Assembly (NCBI RefSeq): GCF_014486695.1
Contig: NZ_JACTAB010000002.1
Span: 310,001-374,000, forward strand
DNA length: 64,000 nt
Reading direction: 5' to 3'
DNA from: Flavobacterium buctense
GTDB taxonomy: Bacteria > Bacteroidota > Bacteroidia > Flavobacteriales > Flavobacteriaceae
A program made the position numbers and the translations under genes. Positions 25,360 through 32,981 of the stretch are shown here, one piece after another (position 1 is the stretch's first letter; each line of letters begins with the position of its first letter). The notes below the pieces were generated by a model. The model searched no databases and was not told the origin of the DNA. It worked only from the letters and a program-made list of their open reading frames with translations.

Positions 25360-26673
25360 ATGAAAACATTAGATAAAATTCCAACCGGGAAAATTGAACG
25401 TGCCAGCCAATTGGTTAAAACGGGAATAAAAGTAGGAGGTAACTATGTCGCATATTATGGTGAAAAAATAGTAAATCCCACGTTGAACCGTGACAAATTG
25501 AATGAAAACAACGCAGAGGACATTTATGACGGATTAAAAAACCTCAAAGGCAGTGCTTTGAAAGTTGCCCAAATGTTGAGTATGGACAAAAGCATTATGC
25601 CGCAAGCGTATGTAGATAAGTTTTCCTTGTCACAATTTTCGGTTCCGCCTTTATCGGCGCCATTGGTTAGAAAGACATTTAAAAAATATTTAGGGAAATA
25701 TCCCGAGGACATATACGATTCCTTCACTCCGGATGCTATGAATGCTGCGAGTATCGGTCAGGTACACAAAGCAACTAAAGATGGGGAAAAACTTGCTGTG
25801 AAAATCCAATATCCAGGAGTGGCGGATAGTATAAGTTCAGATTTGGCTTTGGTTAAACCATTTGCTGTTAGAATGTTCAATATTAAAGGAAAAGATTCTG
25901 ATAAATATTTTCAAGAAGTAGAAAATAAACTGCTTGAAGAAACGGATTATATTTTAGAATTGAAGCAGAGCATTGAAGTTTCGGATTGGTGCAGTAAGAT
26001 AGAGCATTTGCGTTTTCCAAAGTATTATTCTGAGTTCTCTTCTGAAAAAATTTTAACGATGGAATGGATTGATGGTGAACATCTTTCAGAATTTACTTCA
26101 CACAATGAAGACAGGGCAAAAGGGGATAGAATCGGACAAGCGTTATGGGACTTTTACATGTACCAAATGCACCATTTGAAACAAGTACATGCCGATCCGC
26201 ATCCTGGAAATTTTTTAATAGATGCTGATGGTAAATTGGTTGCAATAGATTTTGGTTGCATCAAACACGTTCCGGAAGAGTTTTATGTTCCCTATTTTGA
26301 ATTGGCGATGCCTGAGGTTATAGACAATCCGAAATTATTCAACGAAAAATTATATGAGTTAGAAATATTGCGTCATGATGACAGTAAGCAAGAAATAGAA
26401 TATTTTACTAAAATATTTCATGATTTACTGAGTTTGTTTACCAAACCCTTTCATGGTGATTATTTTGATTTTTCCGACGAGGAATTCTTTGGTAAGATTG
26501 CCCAAATGGGAGAAGATTTTTCTAAAGACACCCAACTCAGAAAAATGAATGGAAATAGAGGTTCAAAACATTTTTTATACATCAACAGAACCTTCTTTGG
26601 CCTTTACAATTTATTACATGATTTAAAAGCCCGAATTGACACAAAATCTTATGAGAAATACATAAAGATTTAA
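25360..26673 (+). CDS. ABC1/UbiB-family atypical kinase
   Basis: A 437-residue UbiB/ADCK-type kinase. It has the Ala-rich nucleotide loop NAASIGQVHKA, Lys in LAVKIQYPGV, catalytic loop VHADPHPGNFLID and metal motif VAIDFGCIKH. The family-specific N-terminal motif, usually KxGQ, reads KVAQMLSM here, so its Gly is replaced by Ala. Members support quinone or lipid homeostasis, but this soluble Bacteroidetes type is poorly characterised. It starts directly after the TetR-like gene. No ubiquinone or menaquinone gene is adjacent. Confidence 0.87.
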   Translation: MKTLDKIPTGKIERASQLVKTGIKVGGNYVAYYGEKIVNPTLNRDKLNENNAEDIYDGLKNLKGSALKVAQMLSMDKSIMPQAYVDKFSLSQFSVPPLSAPLVRKTFKKYLGKYPEDIYDSFTPDAMNAASIGQVHKATKDGEKLAVKIQYPGVADSISSDLALVKPFAVRMFNIKGKDSDKYFQEVENKLLEETDYILELKQSIEVSDWCSKIEHLRFPKYYSEFSSEKILTMEWIDGEHLSEFTSHNEDRAKGDRIGQALWDFYMYQMHHLKQVHADPHPGNFLIDADGKLVAIDFGCIKHVPEEFYVPYFELAMPEVIDNPKLFNEKLYELEILRHDDSKQEIEYFTKIFHDLLSLFTKPFHGDYFDFSDEEFFGKIAQMGEDFSKDTQLRKMNGNRGSKHFLYINRTFFGLYNLLHDLKARIDTKSYEKYIKI

Positions 26674-26687
26674 AACGTTGTTTTTTT

Positions 26688-26755
26688 ATTGGTTAGGTTG
26701 ATAAGAGCGACACTCCACGTTTGAGTCCTGTCGCTCTTATCTTTTTAAAACCAAT
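26688..26755. terminator. Bidirectional terminator between convergent genes
   Basis: GATAAGAGCGACA (26700-26712) and TGTCGCTCTTATC (26729-26741) form a perfect 13-base stem. An outer ATTGGTT/AACCAAT pair (26688-26694 with 26749-26755) could extend it. T- and A-rich flanks suit both directions. Confidence 0.8.
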
Positions 26756-28156
26756 TTAATTACCAATAACAATCCAATCGGTACCATCACTTTGCACCAT
26801 GTACCTTGTATTTGAATTTAAAGTAGTTATATTGGTATTGGTAACATCATCATAAATAACGCCTCCTGAAGTTGAGAAAATTTTAGGAGTTATAGTATTA
26901 CTGCCAATGATGATATAGACTTTCCCGGTATTACCGACAGCATCTGGTAATCTCACTTCAGATACACTGCCAAAAACTCTTATGGTATATTCGCTTAATG
27001 AAACATTGTAAATTCCTGTGGTTGTTCCGGTAGTTGTGTATGGTTTTACGGTATTTACCGGAATGGTTGCCCAAGTGGTAGCTCCGGCGCCATTGGTTTG
27101 TAAGAATTGACCGTTGGTTCCTCGGTTTGTTGGAAAAGCATAACCAATAGTTGCAGGATTACTTATTTGAAGTGTTCCGTTGACTCTTAAAACATCGTTA
27201 TCAAATTCTCCATAAATCAAAGCATTTGAAGCATCAGCGTTAGAATTTTCTATGTACAATTTATTGCTACCGGCCTCCAATCTTCCGGCTTGGTAACCAA
27301 TTCCGACATTTCCACTGCCTAAAACACCTCTCAAAGCTTCATACCCTAAAGCGGTGTTGTTTGTTCCGGAAACATTTTGGCGCAAAGCTGAAAAACCTAC
27401 TGCGGTATTGTTATCACTGTTAGAAGTGGTTAAAGCATTTCTGCCGACAGCTACATTATTGCTAGCTGAAATATTAGAATATAAAGCTCCTGTACCAATG
27501 GCTGTATTAGTAATTCCTGTGGTATTTGAGAATAAGGCAAATTCTCCAACACCAACATTCAATCTTCCTGTGGTTAAACCCGGCATAACATTGGTCCCAA
27601 ATGCCGTATTTCTTACGCCACTTTGCGTTCCAAAATTGATAGTTGGATTGATTAGTGAATTGGCACCAAATGAGGTGTTTCCGTTATTGGAATCAAAAGT
27701 GGACAAATTGTAAGTTGGGTCACCAATAAAACCGGCTCTGACATTAAATCGTTTAAAAACAATGTCTTGATTGTCAGTTGTTCCTAGAAAATGGGTGTTT
27801 GGATTTGTACTTGCATTTCCTAAAATACTCCAATCTATAGCTGAACTGGTTTGAATTCCAATCCAATTTGTGGTTGGATTATCCCAATAATAAAAACCGG
27901 GAACCCTACTAACACTGCTAAATGTAGCCGTTGTGGTTAGATAAACTAACATTCCTTGCTGTAATGCTGTCGGATTGGTAGCAGGAAAGGTGTTAATTTT
28001 GGGAATTAAGACGCCATCAGTGTTGGCAGGAGCAACCGGGTTACTGGAGCGAATATCCAATTGCGCCTCCGGGGAACTGGTATTAATTCCCACTTGAGCT
28101 GCAATTTTGTTGGTAACAAAAACAAGAATTAGAAAAATAATCAACTTCAATTTCAT
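26756..28156 (-). CDS. Secreted protein with YadA-head-like repeats
   Basis: A 466-residue exported protein. The signal peptide ends near KIAAQ and is followed by VGINTSSPEAQLDI, a frequent start of Bacteroidetes surface proteins. About residues 155-300 hold roughly eight repeats of the pattern N-T/V-x-x-G-x-x-A-L (NTAIGTGAL, NVAVGRNAL, NTAVGFSAL, NTALGYEAL), spaced 20-25 residues, as in trimeric-autotransporter heads and phage tail proteins. The C-terminus is beta-rich and has no recognisable T9SS sorting domain or membrane anchor. How it is attached is unclear. Confidence 0.75.
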   Translation of the reverse strand: MKLKLIIFLILVFVTNKIAAQVGINTSSPEAQLDIRSSNPVAPANTDGVLIPKINTFPATNPTALQQGMLVYLTTTATFSSVSRVPGFYYWDNPTTNWIGIQTSSAIDWSILGNASTNPNTHFLGTTDNQDIVFKRFNVRAGFIGDPTYNLSTFDSNNGNTSFGANSLINPTINFGTQSGVRNTAFGTNVMPGLTTGRLNVGVGEFALFSNTTGITNTAIGTGALYSNISASNNVAVGRNALTTSNSDNNTAVGFSALRQNVSGTNNTALGYEALRGVLGSGNVGIGYQAGRLEAGSNKLYIENSNADASNALIYGEFDNDVLRVNGTLQISNPATIGYAFPTNRGTNGQFLQTNGAGATTWATIPVNTVKPYTTTGTTTGIYNVSLSEYTIRVFGSVSEVRLPDAVGNTGKVYIIIGSNTITPKIFSTSGGVIYDDVTNTNITTLNSNTRYMVQSDGTDWIVIGN

Positions 28157-28314
28157 ATTTCAAAGTATATTTGAAAACCGTTCGTATTAAATTATTTTAT
28201 CCCGTAAATAGCTAATAATCGCAACAAAGTTGAGAAATTTTATAAAAATAACAATAATAAAAGGAGCATAATTGTTTTTTTGCCGTTTTATGACCGAATC
28301 AAAATAGTAGCCCT

Positions 28315-29250
28315 ATGCTAAAAGTACAAAATATTTCCTTTGCTTATAAAGACAAGCCAACCTTGAGTGCCATTTCTTTTCAATTAAAAAAGGGAAAAAA
28401 TTTAGCGGTTATTGGGGAAAGTGGTTGCGGAAAAAGTACATTACTCAAATTGATTTATGGTTTGTATGATTTAAAAGAAGGGCAAATATATTGGAATGAA
28501 AATGAAGTTTTAGGTCCGAAGTATCATTTGATTCCCGGAATGGATTTTATGAAATATTTAGCGCAAGATTTCGACCTAATGCCTTTTATAACCGTTGCTG
28601 AAAATGTGGGCAAATACCTTTCAAACATTTATGCCGATAAGAAAAAAGAGCGCATTGCTGAATTGTTGAAAATTGTAGAAATGTCTGATTTGGCTAATAC
28701 CAAAGCCCAATTTTTAAGTGGCGGACAAATGCAACGCGTGGCTTTGGCGAGAGTTTTAGCCCTCGAGCCTGAAGTTTTGTTGTTAGACGAACCTTTTAGT
28801 CATATTGATAATTTTAGAAAGAACAGTTTGCGCCGAAAGTTGTTTGCTTATTTAAAAGAAAAAAAAATCACAACTATAGTCGCAACACACGACAGCTCTG
28901 ATGTATTGTCGTTTTCAGATGAAGTGATTGTCATGCAAAATGGTAAAGTTATTGCAACAGATTCGCCTATTTGTTTATATCAAAATCCTAAAAGCAAATA
29001 CATTGCTTCTCTTTTTGGTGATGTCAATGAAATAGAGGTTGATGGCAAGACTCAATATGTTTATCCACACCAATTTAAAGTAGTTCCAAAATCGGAATTG
29101 CAAGTTGAAATCGTCAATTGTTATTACAAAGGCAGTCATTACTTGGCGGAAGCCCAACGAAACGAAGCCACTATTTTTTTTGAAAACCCAACGGAGATTT
29201 CTATCGGAACCAAAATTTATCTCGAAATAAAAAACCCTGAAATCGATTAA
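28315..29250 (+). CDS. ABC transporter ATP-binding protein
   Basis: An ATPase of 311 residues. It has Walker A GESGCGKST, Q-loop YLAQDFDLMP, signature LSGGQMQR, Walker B VLLLDEPFSHID and H-loop VATHDSSD. After the ATPase core (about 1-215), a C-terminal region of ~95 residues resembles the TOBE-type extension of PotA/FbpC/MalK importers. No permease or binding protein gene is adjacent, so the partner must be elsewhere. The stop codon lies in the loop of its terminator. Confidence 0.85.
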   Translation: MLKVQNISFAYKDKPTLSAISFQLKKGKNLAVIGESGCGKSTLLKLIYGLYDLKEGQIYWNENEVLGPKYHLIPGMDFMKYLAQDFDLMPFITVAENVGKYLSNIYADKKKERIAELLKIVEMSDLANTKAQFLSGGQMQRVALARVLALEPEVLLLDEPFSHIDNFRKNSLRRKLFAYLKEKKITTIVATHDSSDVLSFSDEVIVMQNGKVIATDSPICLYQNPKSKYIASLFGDVNEIEVDGKTQYVYPHQFKVVPKSELQVEIVNCYYKGSHYLAEAQRNEATIFFENPTEISIGTKIYLEIKNPEID

Positions 29251-29267
29251 TTTCAGGGTTTCTTTTT
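29232..29267. terminator. Terminator overlapping the ABC ATPase stop
   Basis: AAACCCTGAAAT (29232-29243) pairs with ATTTCAGGGTTT (29250-29261) with a 6-base loop containing part of the TAA. It serves the converging S9 peptidase gene as well. Confidence 0.75.
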
Positions 29268-31678
29268 TAGTTTTTCAAATACTTTTCAAGGAATTGATCT
29301 TGTTCCCAAAGCAAGTGAAGTATATTGTCTTTGGCCGCATAACCATGACTTTCTTTTGGCAATAATACCAATCGAACCGGTGCGCCTAAATTTTTCAAGG
29401 CTTGAAAATAACGTTCAGACTGTAAAGTAAAAGTACCTGGATTGTTATCGGCATCTCCGTGAACTAACAACATAGGTGTTTTCATTTTATCAGCATTCAT
29501 AAACGGCGACATGCCATTGTAAATTTCAGGAACATCCCAATAATTTCTTTGCTCACTTTGGAATCCGAATGGGGTTAATGTTCTATTGTAAGCACCACTT
29601 CGGGCAATACCACAAGCGAATAAATTGGAATGTGTTAATAAATTAGCGGTCATAAACGCACCATAAGAGTGACCGCCAATGGCTACTTTTTTGCGGTTGA
29701 TGTAACCTAAATTGTCCACAGCATCAATCGCTGCTTCCGCATTGGCAATCAATTGTGGCATAAAAGTATCGTTAGGTTCGGTTTTGCCTTCACCAATAAT
29801 AGGGAACGAAGCGTCATCTAAAACGGCATAGCCTTTGGTTACCCAATACACAAACGAACCATAATTCGGAAATGTAAATTCATTAGGGTTTTTGTTGTTT
29901 TGACCGGCGCTGTTTTTATCTTTGAATTCTTCCGGGTAAGCCCAAATCAATAAAGGTAATTTTTCCGTTTTCTTAGTTCGATCATAACCGGCTGGTAAAT
30001 ACAAAGTTCCGGACAACTCCACACCATCTTTTCTTTTGTATTTAATCACTTCTTTGTATACATTTTTAATGCTTTCAAAGGGGTTTTTGAAGTTGGTGAT
30101 TTGTGTCAGCTTGCCCGATTTTATGTTTCTGAAGTAGTAATTTGGGAATTCAGTTTTAGACTGAATTTGCACCAAAACATCACCTTTTTTAAAATCTTCT
30201 ATCGATTGTAAGTCTTCTTTTTTGTCTTTGAAAGTTGAAGTATACAAACGCTTAGATTTTAGGGTAGCCAAATTGAATTCGTCTATAAAAGGAAATTGTC
30301 CTTCTTTAGTAAAACCATCACCAATTAAGTAAGTGTTGTTGTTTTCAATGGCCAAAACGTATCGGTTAAATTGGTTTCTTTTGGTTTCAAAATTACCCGG
30401 ATCGCTGTAAATATCTTGAGAATTTCGGTCCCAAATAATTTTGGGTGCTTGCGCCGGATTTGACGGATTGAACAAATATGTTTTTTGATTTCGGGTATCA
30501 TACCAATCGTCATAAGCAATAGCCGTGGTTTCGTTGCCCCAAATGATGCCGGCAAAACGTTGTTGGGTTTTCAAAACCGATTTTGGCTCTCCCGAAAATG
30601 GCGCATCCCAATTGAAAACTTCATCTCTGAAATCCACTTTTTTAGCCTGGTCACCTTCGTCTAATGCCACAACATAAGACAGTGTTGATGGTTTATCGGT
30701 TCTCCAATTCATGCTTCTTTTTCCTTTTCTTACAGAGGAAAAACCTTTAGGAATGACTTCATTCAATGGCACTTCGTTTACCACTTTGATTTCTTTTCCG
30801 GTCAAATCATAAACCACTGATTTTTGTGGAAATCGACTTAGCGGAACTATATAGGAATAAGGTTTTAAAATGGTAGTTATCATTAAATAATTGCCATCGG
30901 GAGAAAAACTTTCACCGGCATAAATGTCTGCCGATTTGAATAGTTCTGTTTTTCCGGTTAGCGAAACTTTATACAATTCTGAAGTCACTAGGGCATCAAA
31001 ATTGGCTTCGTCATTCTTATTTTTTAGTAAATCTTGGTAAGTTCTGTTTTGTGATTTTGAACCGTCGCTGGTAGAAACGGTTGGCCCTTTTGGTAAGTCT
31101 TTTTTACTGTCAATTAAGGCTTGGCGGTTTTTAGGCAACATTTTTACCAAAAGTGTTTCGTTGTCTTTCATCCAGCTGTATGGATTTCCTAAATTGGCAT
31201 TCAAATTGGCTTCAGTTATTTTTTGGGCAGAAGCCGAAACCACATCGATCACCCAAAGTTCAACTCCGGTATTGGTGGTGTTGGTGAACCCAATTTTCTT
31301 TTCGTTTTGTGACCAAGAAACATTGGCGATTCTGGCATTTTGCGGCAAGCCTGAAACTTGATTTTCTACTTTATCATTGACTTTTCGCAATTTGAGATTA
31401 TTCACATAGGTAACCGTACTGGAAATATTTGTAATTGGATTGATTCTTAATCCACCCAAACGCATTTCTTCTTGATTTAAGTCATCCAGCGTTTTATAGG
31501 TATTTCGATAACTTAAAAGCATGTACTCTTTTTTAGAATCCATACTTACAGATGGAGATCGTTCGTAATCGGCTAATGCCAAAATTTCAGCAGATGGCTT
31601 TTGAAAATTCAAATTTTCTTGCGCTAATGCTGAAAAGCCAAGTCCGATTAATAATAGCAGGGTAAATCGTAATTTCAT
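29267..31678 (-). CDS. S9 prolyl-oligopeptidase family peptidase resembling glutamyl endopeptidase
   Basis: Exported serine peptidase of 803 residues. The signal peptide ends near ALAQ. A beta-propeller-like region (about 40-520) is followed by the alpha/beta-hydrolase domain. The nucleophile is in GGHSYGAFMTANLL, the acid in LLVHGDADNNPGT and the His in KESHGY. The stretches IARSGAYNRTLTPFGFQSE and NNPGTFTLQSERYF closely resemble plant chloroplast glutamyl endopeptidase (cGEP), suggesting cleavage after Glu rather than Pro. ATG 31678 is chosen over the upstream TTG. Specificity is inferred. Confidence 0.87.
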   Translation of the reverse strand: MKLRFTLLLLIGLGFSALAQENLNFQKPSAEILALADYERSPSVSMDSKKEYMLLSYRNTYKTLDDLNQEEMRLGGLRINPITNISSTVTYVNNLKLRKVNDKVENQVSGLPQNARIANVSWSQNEKKIGFTNTTNTGVELWVIDVVSASAQKITEANLNANLGNPYSWMKDNETLLVKMLPKNRQALIDSKKDLPKGPTVSTSDGSKSQNRTYQDLLKNKNDEANFDALVTSELYKVSLTGKTELFKSADIYAGESFSPDGNYLMITTILKPYSYIVPLSRFPQKSVVYDLTGKEIKVVNEVPLNEVIPKGFSSVRKGKRSMNWRTDKPSTLSYVVALDEGDQAKKVDFRDEVFNWDAPFSGEPKSVLKTQQRFAGIIWGNETTAIAYDDWYDTRNQKTYLFNPSNPAQAPKIIWDRNSQDIYSDPGNFETKRNQFNRYVLAIENNNTYLIGDGFTKEGQFPFIDEFNLATLKSKRLYTSTFKDKKEDLQSIEDFKKGDVLVQIQSKTEFPNYYFRNIKSGKLTQITNFKNPFESIKNVYKEVIKYKRKDGVELSGTLYLPAGYDRTKKTEKLPLLIWAYPEEFKDKNSAGQNNKNPNEFTFPNYGSFVYWVTKGYAVLDDASFPIIGEGKTEPNDTFMPQLIANAEAAIDAVDNLGYINRKKVAIGGHSYGAFMTANLLTHSNLFACGIARSGAYNRTLTPFGFQSEQRNYWDVPEIYNGMSPFMNADKMKTPMLLVHGDADNNPGTFTLQSERYFQALKNLGAPVRLVLLPKESHGYAAKDNILHLLWEQDQFLEKYLKN

Positions 31679-31731
31679 ATTCAAGTAATTGGTTAAAATT
31701 GATTTTTAAAGTTTGTCTAAATTAAAATATT

Positions 31732-31771
31732 CCCGTCACAAAAAAGGAAAGATTTTGTTAAACTTGACGGG
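31732..31771. other. Inverted repeat in a divergent promoter region
   Basis: CCCGTCA (31732-31738) and TGACGGG (31765-31771) are 7-base inverted arms, with an inner CAAAA/TTTTG pair. The repeat lies between the divergent S9 peptidase and KAS III starts and could be an operator or a leader hairpin of the S9 gene. Confidence 0.4.
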
Positions 31772-31852
31772 TATTAGTTTGTAATTGAAGTATTCGATTT
31801 TGACAATTTATAAAATTGAAGCTAAAAATAGCTTTTAGAAATATAAGATTGT

Positions 31853-31860
31853 TAAATTTG
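31853..31860 (+). promoter_or_regulatory. -7 box of the KAS III-like gene
   Basis: TAAATTTG, an exact -7 consensus, lies 31 bases before the ATG at 31892. Confidence 0.6.
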
Positions 31861-31891
31861 CTATTCTCATTTTAGTAAATAAGCAAAGAAT

Positions 31892-32899
31892 ATGTACCAC
31901 TCCAAAATAACAGGCTTAGGTTTTTATGTTCCCGATAATGTTGTAACCAATGATGATTTGGCCAAAATAATGGATACCAATGACGAATGGATTCAGGAAA
32001 GAACCGGAATTAAAGAAAGAAGACACATCAAAAGAGGCGAAGATACCACAACCTCTATGGGCGTGAAAGCAGCTAAAATTGCGATTGAACGTTCAGGAAT
32101 AAGTAACGATGAAATTGATTTTATTGTTTTTGCTACCATTTCTCCGGATTTTTATTTTCCCGGACCGGGCGTTGCTTTACAGAAAGAGTTAGGTTTAAAA
32201 ACCATAGGTGCTTTAGACATTCGCAACCAATGTTCAGGTTTTATTTATGCGCTATCTATTGCAGATCAATATATTAAAACCGGAATGTATAAAAACATTT
32301 TAGTAGTGGCCTCAGAATTACAATCTTTAGGATTGGATATGACGGATAGAGGTAGAGGTGTTTCCGTAATTTTTGGTGATGGCGCCGGAGCGGCGATGAT
32401 AAGCAGAGAAGAAGATGTGACCAAAGGAATTTTATCAACTCATTTGCATTCAGAAGGTGAACATGCTAAAGAACTTGCCGTTTTAGCCCCGGGAATGGGC
32501 GGAAGATGGGTTACAGAAATCTTGGCTGATAACGATCCAAATGACGAAAGTTATTTTCCATATATGAATGGACAGTTTGTGTTTAAAAATGCAGTTGTTC
32601 GTTTTAGTGAAGTTATTAACGAAGGATTGCAAGCTAATAATTTGCAGGTTTCCGATATAGATTTGTTAATTCCGCACCAAGCCAATTTGAGGATTTCACA
32701 GTTCATTCAGCAAAAATTCAAATTGACCGATGACCAAGTCTTCAATAATATTCAAAAATACGGAAATACAACTGCAGCTTCCATTCCGATTGCTTTGACT
32801 GAAGCATGGGAACAAGGTAAAATTAAAGAAGGTGATACTTTAGTTTTAGCGGCTTTCGGTAGCGGCTTTACTTGGGCAAGTGCAATAATTAAATGGTAA
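31892..32899 (+). CDS. 3-oxoacyl-ACP synthase III family protein
   Basis: Thiolase-fold condensing enzyme of 335 residues, FabH type. The catalytic triad is visible: Cys in IRNQCSGFIYAL, His in IPHQANLRI and Asn in KYGNTTAASIPIAL. The N-terminus (ITGLGFYVPDNVVTNDDLA) and NDEWIQERTGI are typical. KAS III joins acetyl- or acyl-CoA to malonyl-ACP to start fatty acid synthesis. It is isolated from other fab genes, so it may be a secondary enzyme for a special acyl product rather than the main FabH. A hairpin terminator follows. Confidence 0.9.
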   Translation: MYHSKITGLGFYVPDNVVTNDDLAKIMDTNDEWIQERTGIKERRHIKRGEDTTTSMGVKAAKIAIERSGISNDEIDFIVFATISPDFYFPGPGVALQKELGLKTIGALDIRNQCSGFIYALSIADQYIKTGMYKNILVVASELQSLGLDMTDRGRGVSVIFGDGAGAAMISREEDVTKGILSTHLHSEGEHAKELAVLAPGMGGRWVTEILADNDPNDESYFPYMNGQFVFKNAVVRFSEVINEGLQANNLQVSDIDLLIPHQANLRISQFIQQKFKLTDDQVFNNIQKYGNTTAASIPIALTEAWEQGKIKEGDTLVLAAFGSGFTWASAIIKW

Positions 32900-32920
32900 A
32901 ATTTAAAATGCATTAAATAA

Positions 32921-32949
32921 AAAAAGCCAAACAATTTGTTTGGCTTTTT
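32921..32949. terminator. Terminator after the KAS III-like gene
   Basis: AAAAAGCCAAACA (32921-32933) and TGTTTGGCTTTTT (32937-32949) form a perfect 13-base stem. A and T runs on either side allow use in both directions. Confidence 0.8.
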
Positions 32950-32981
32950 CATTAACAACTATTCAAATAATTTTGTGATAA

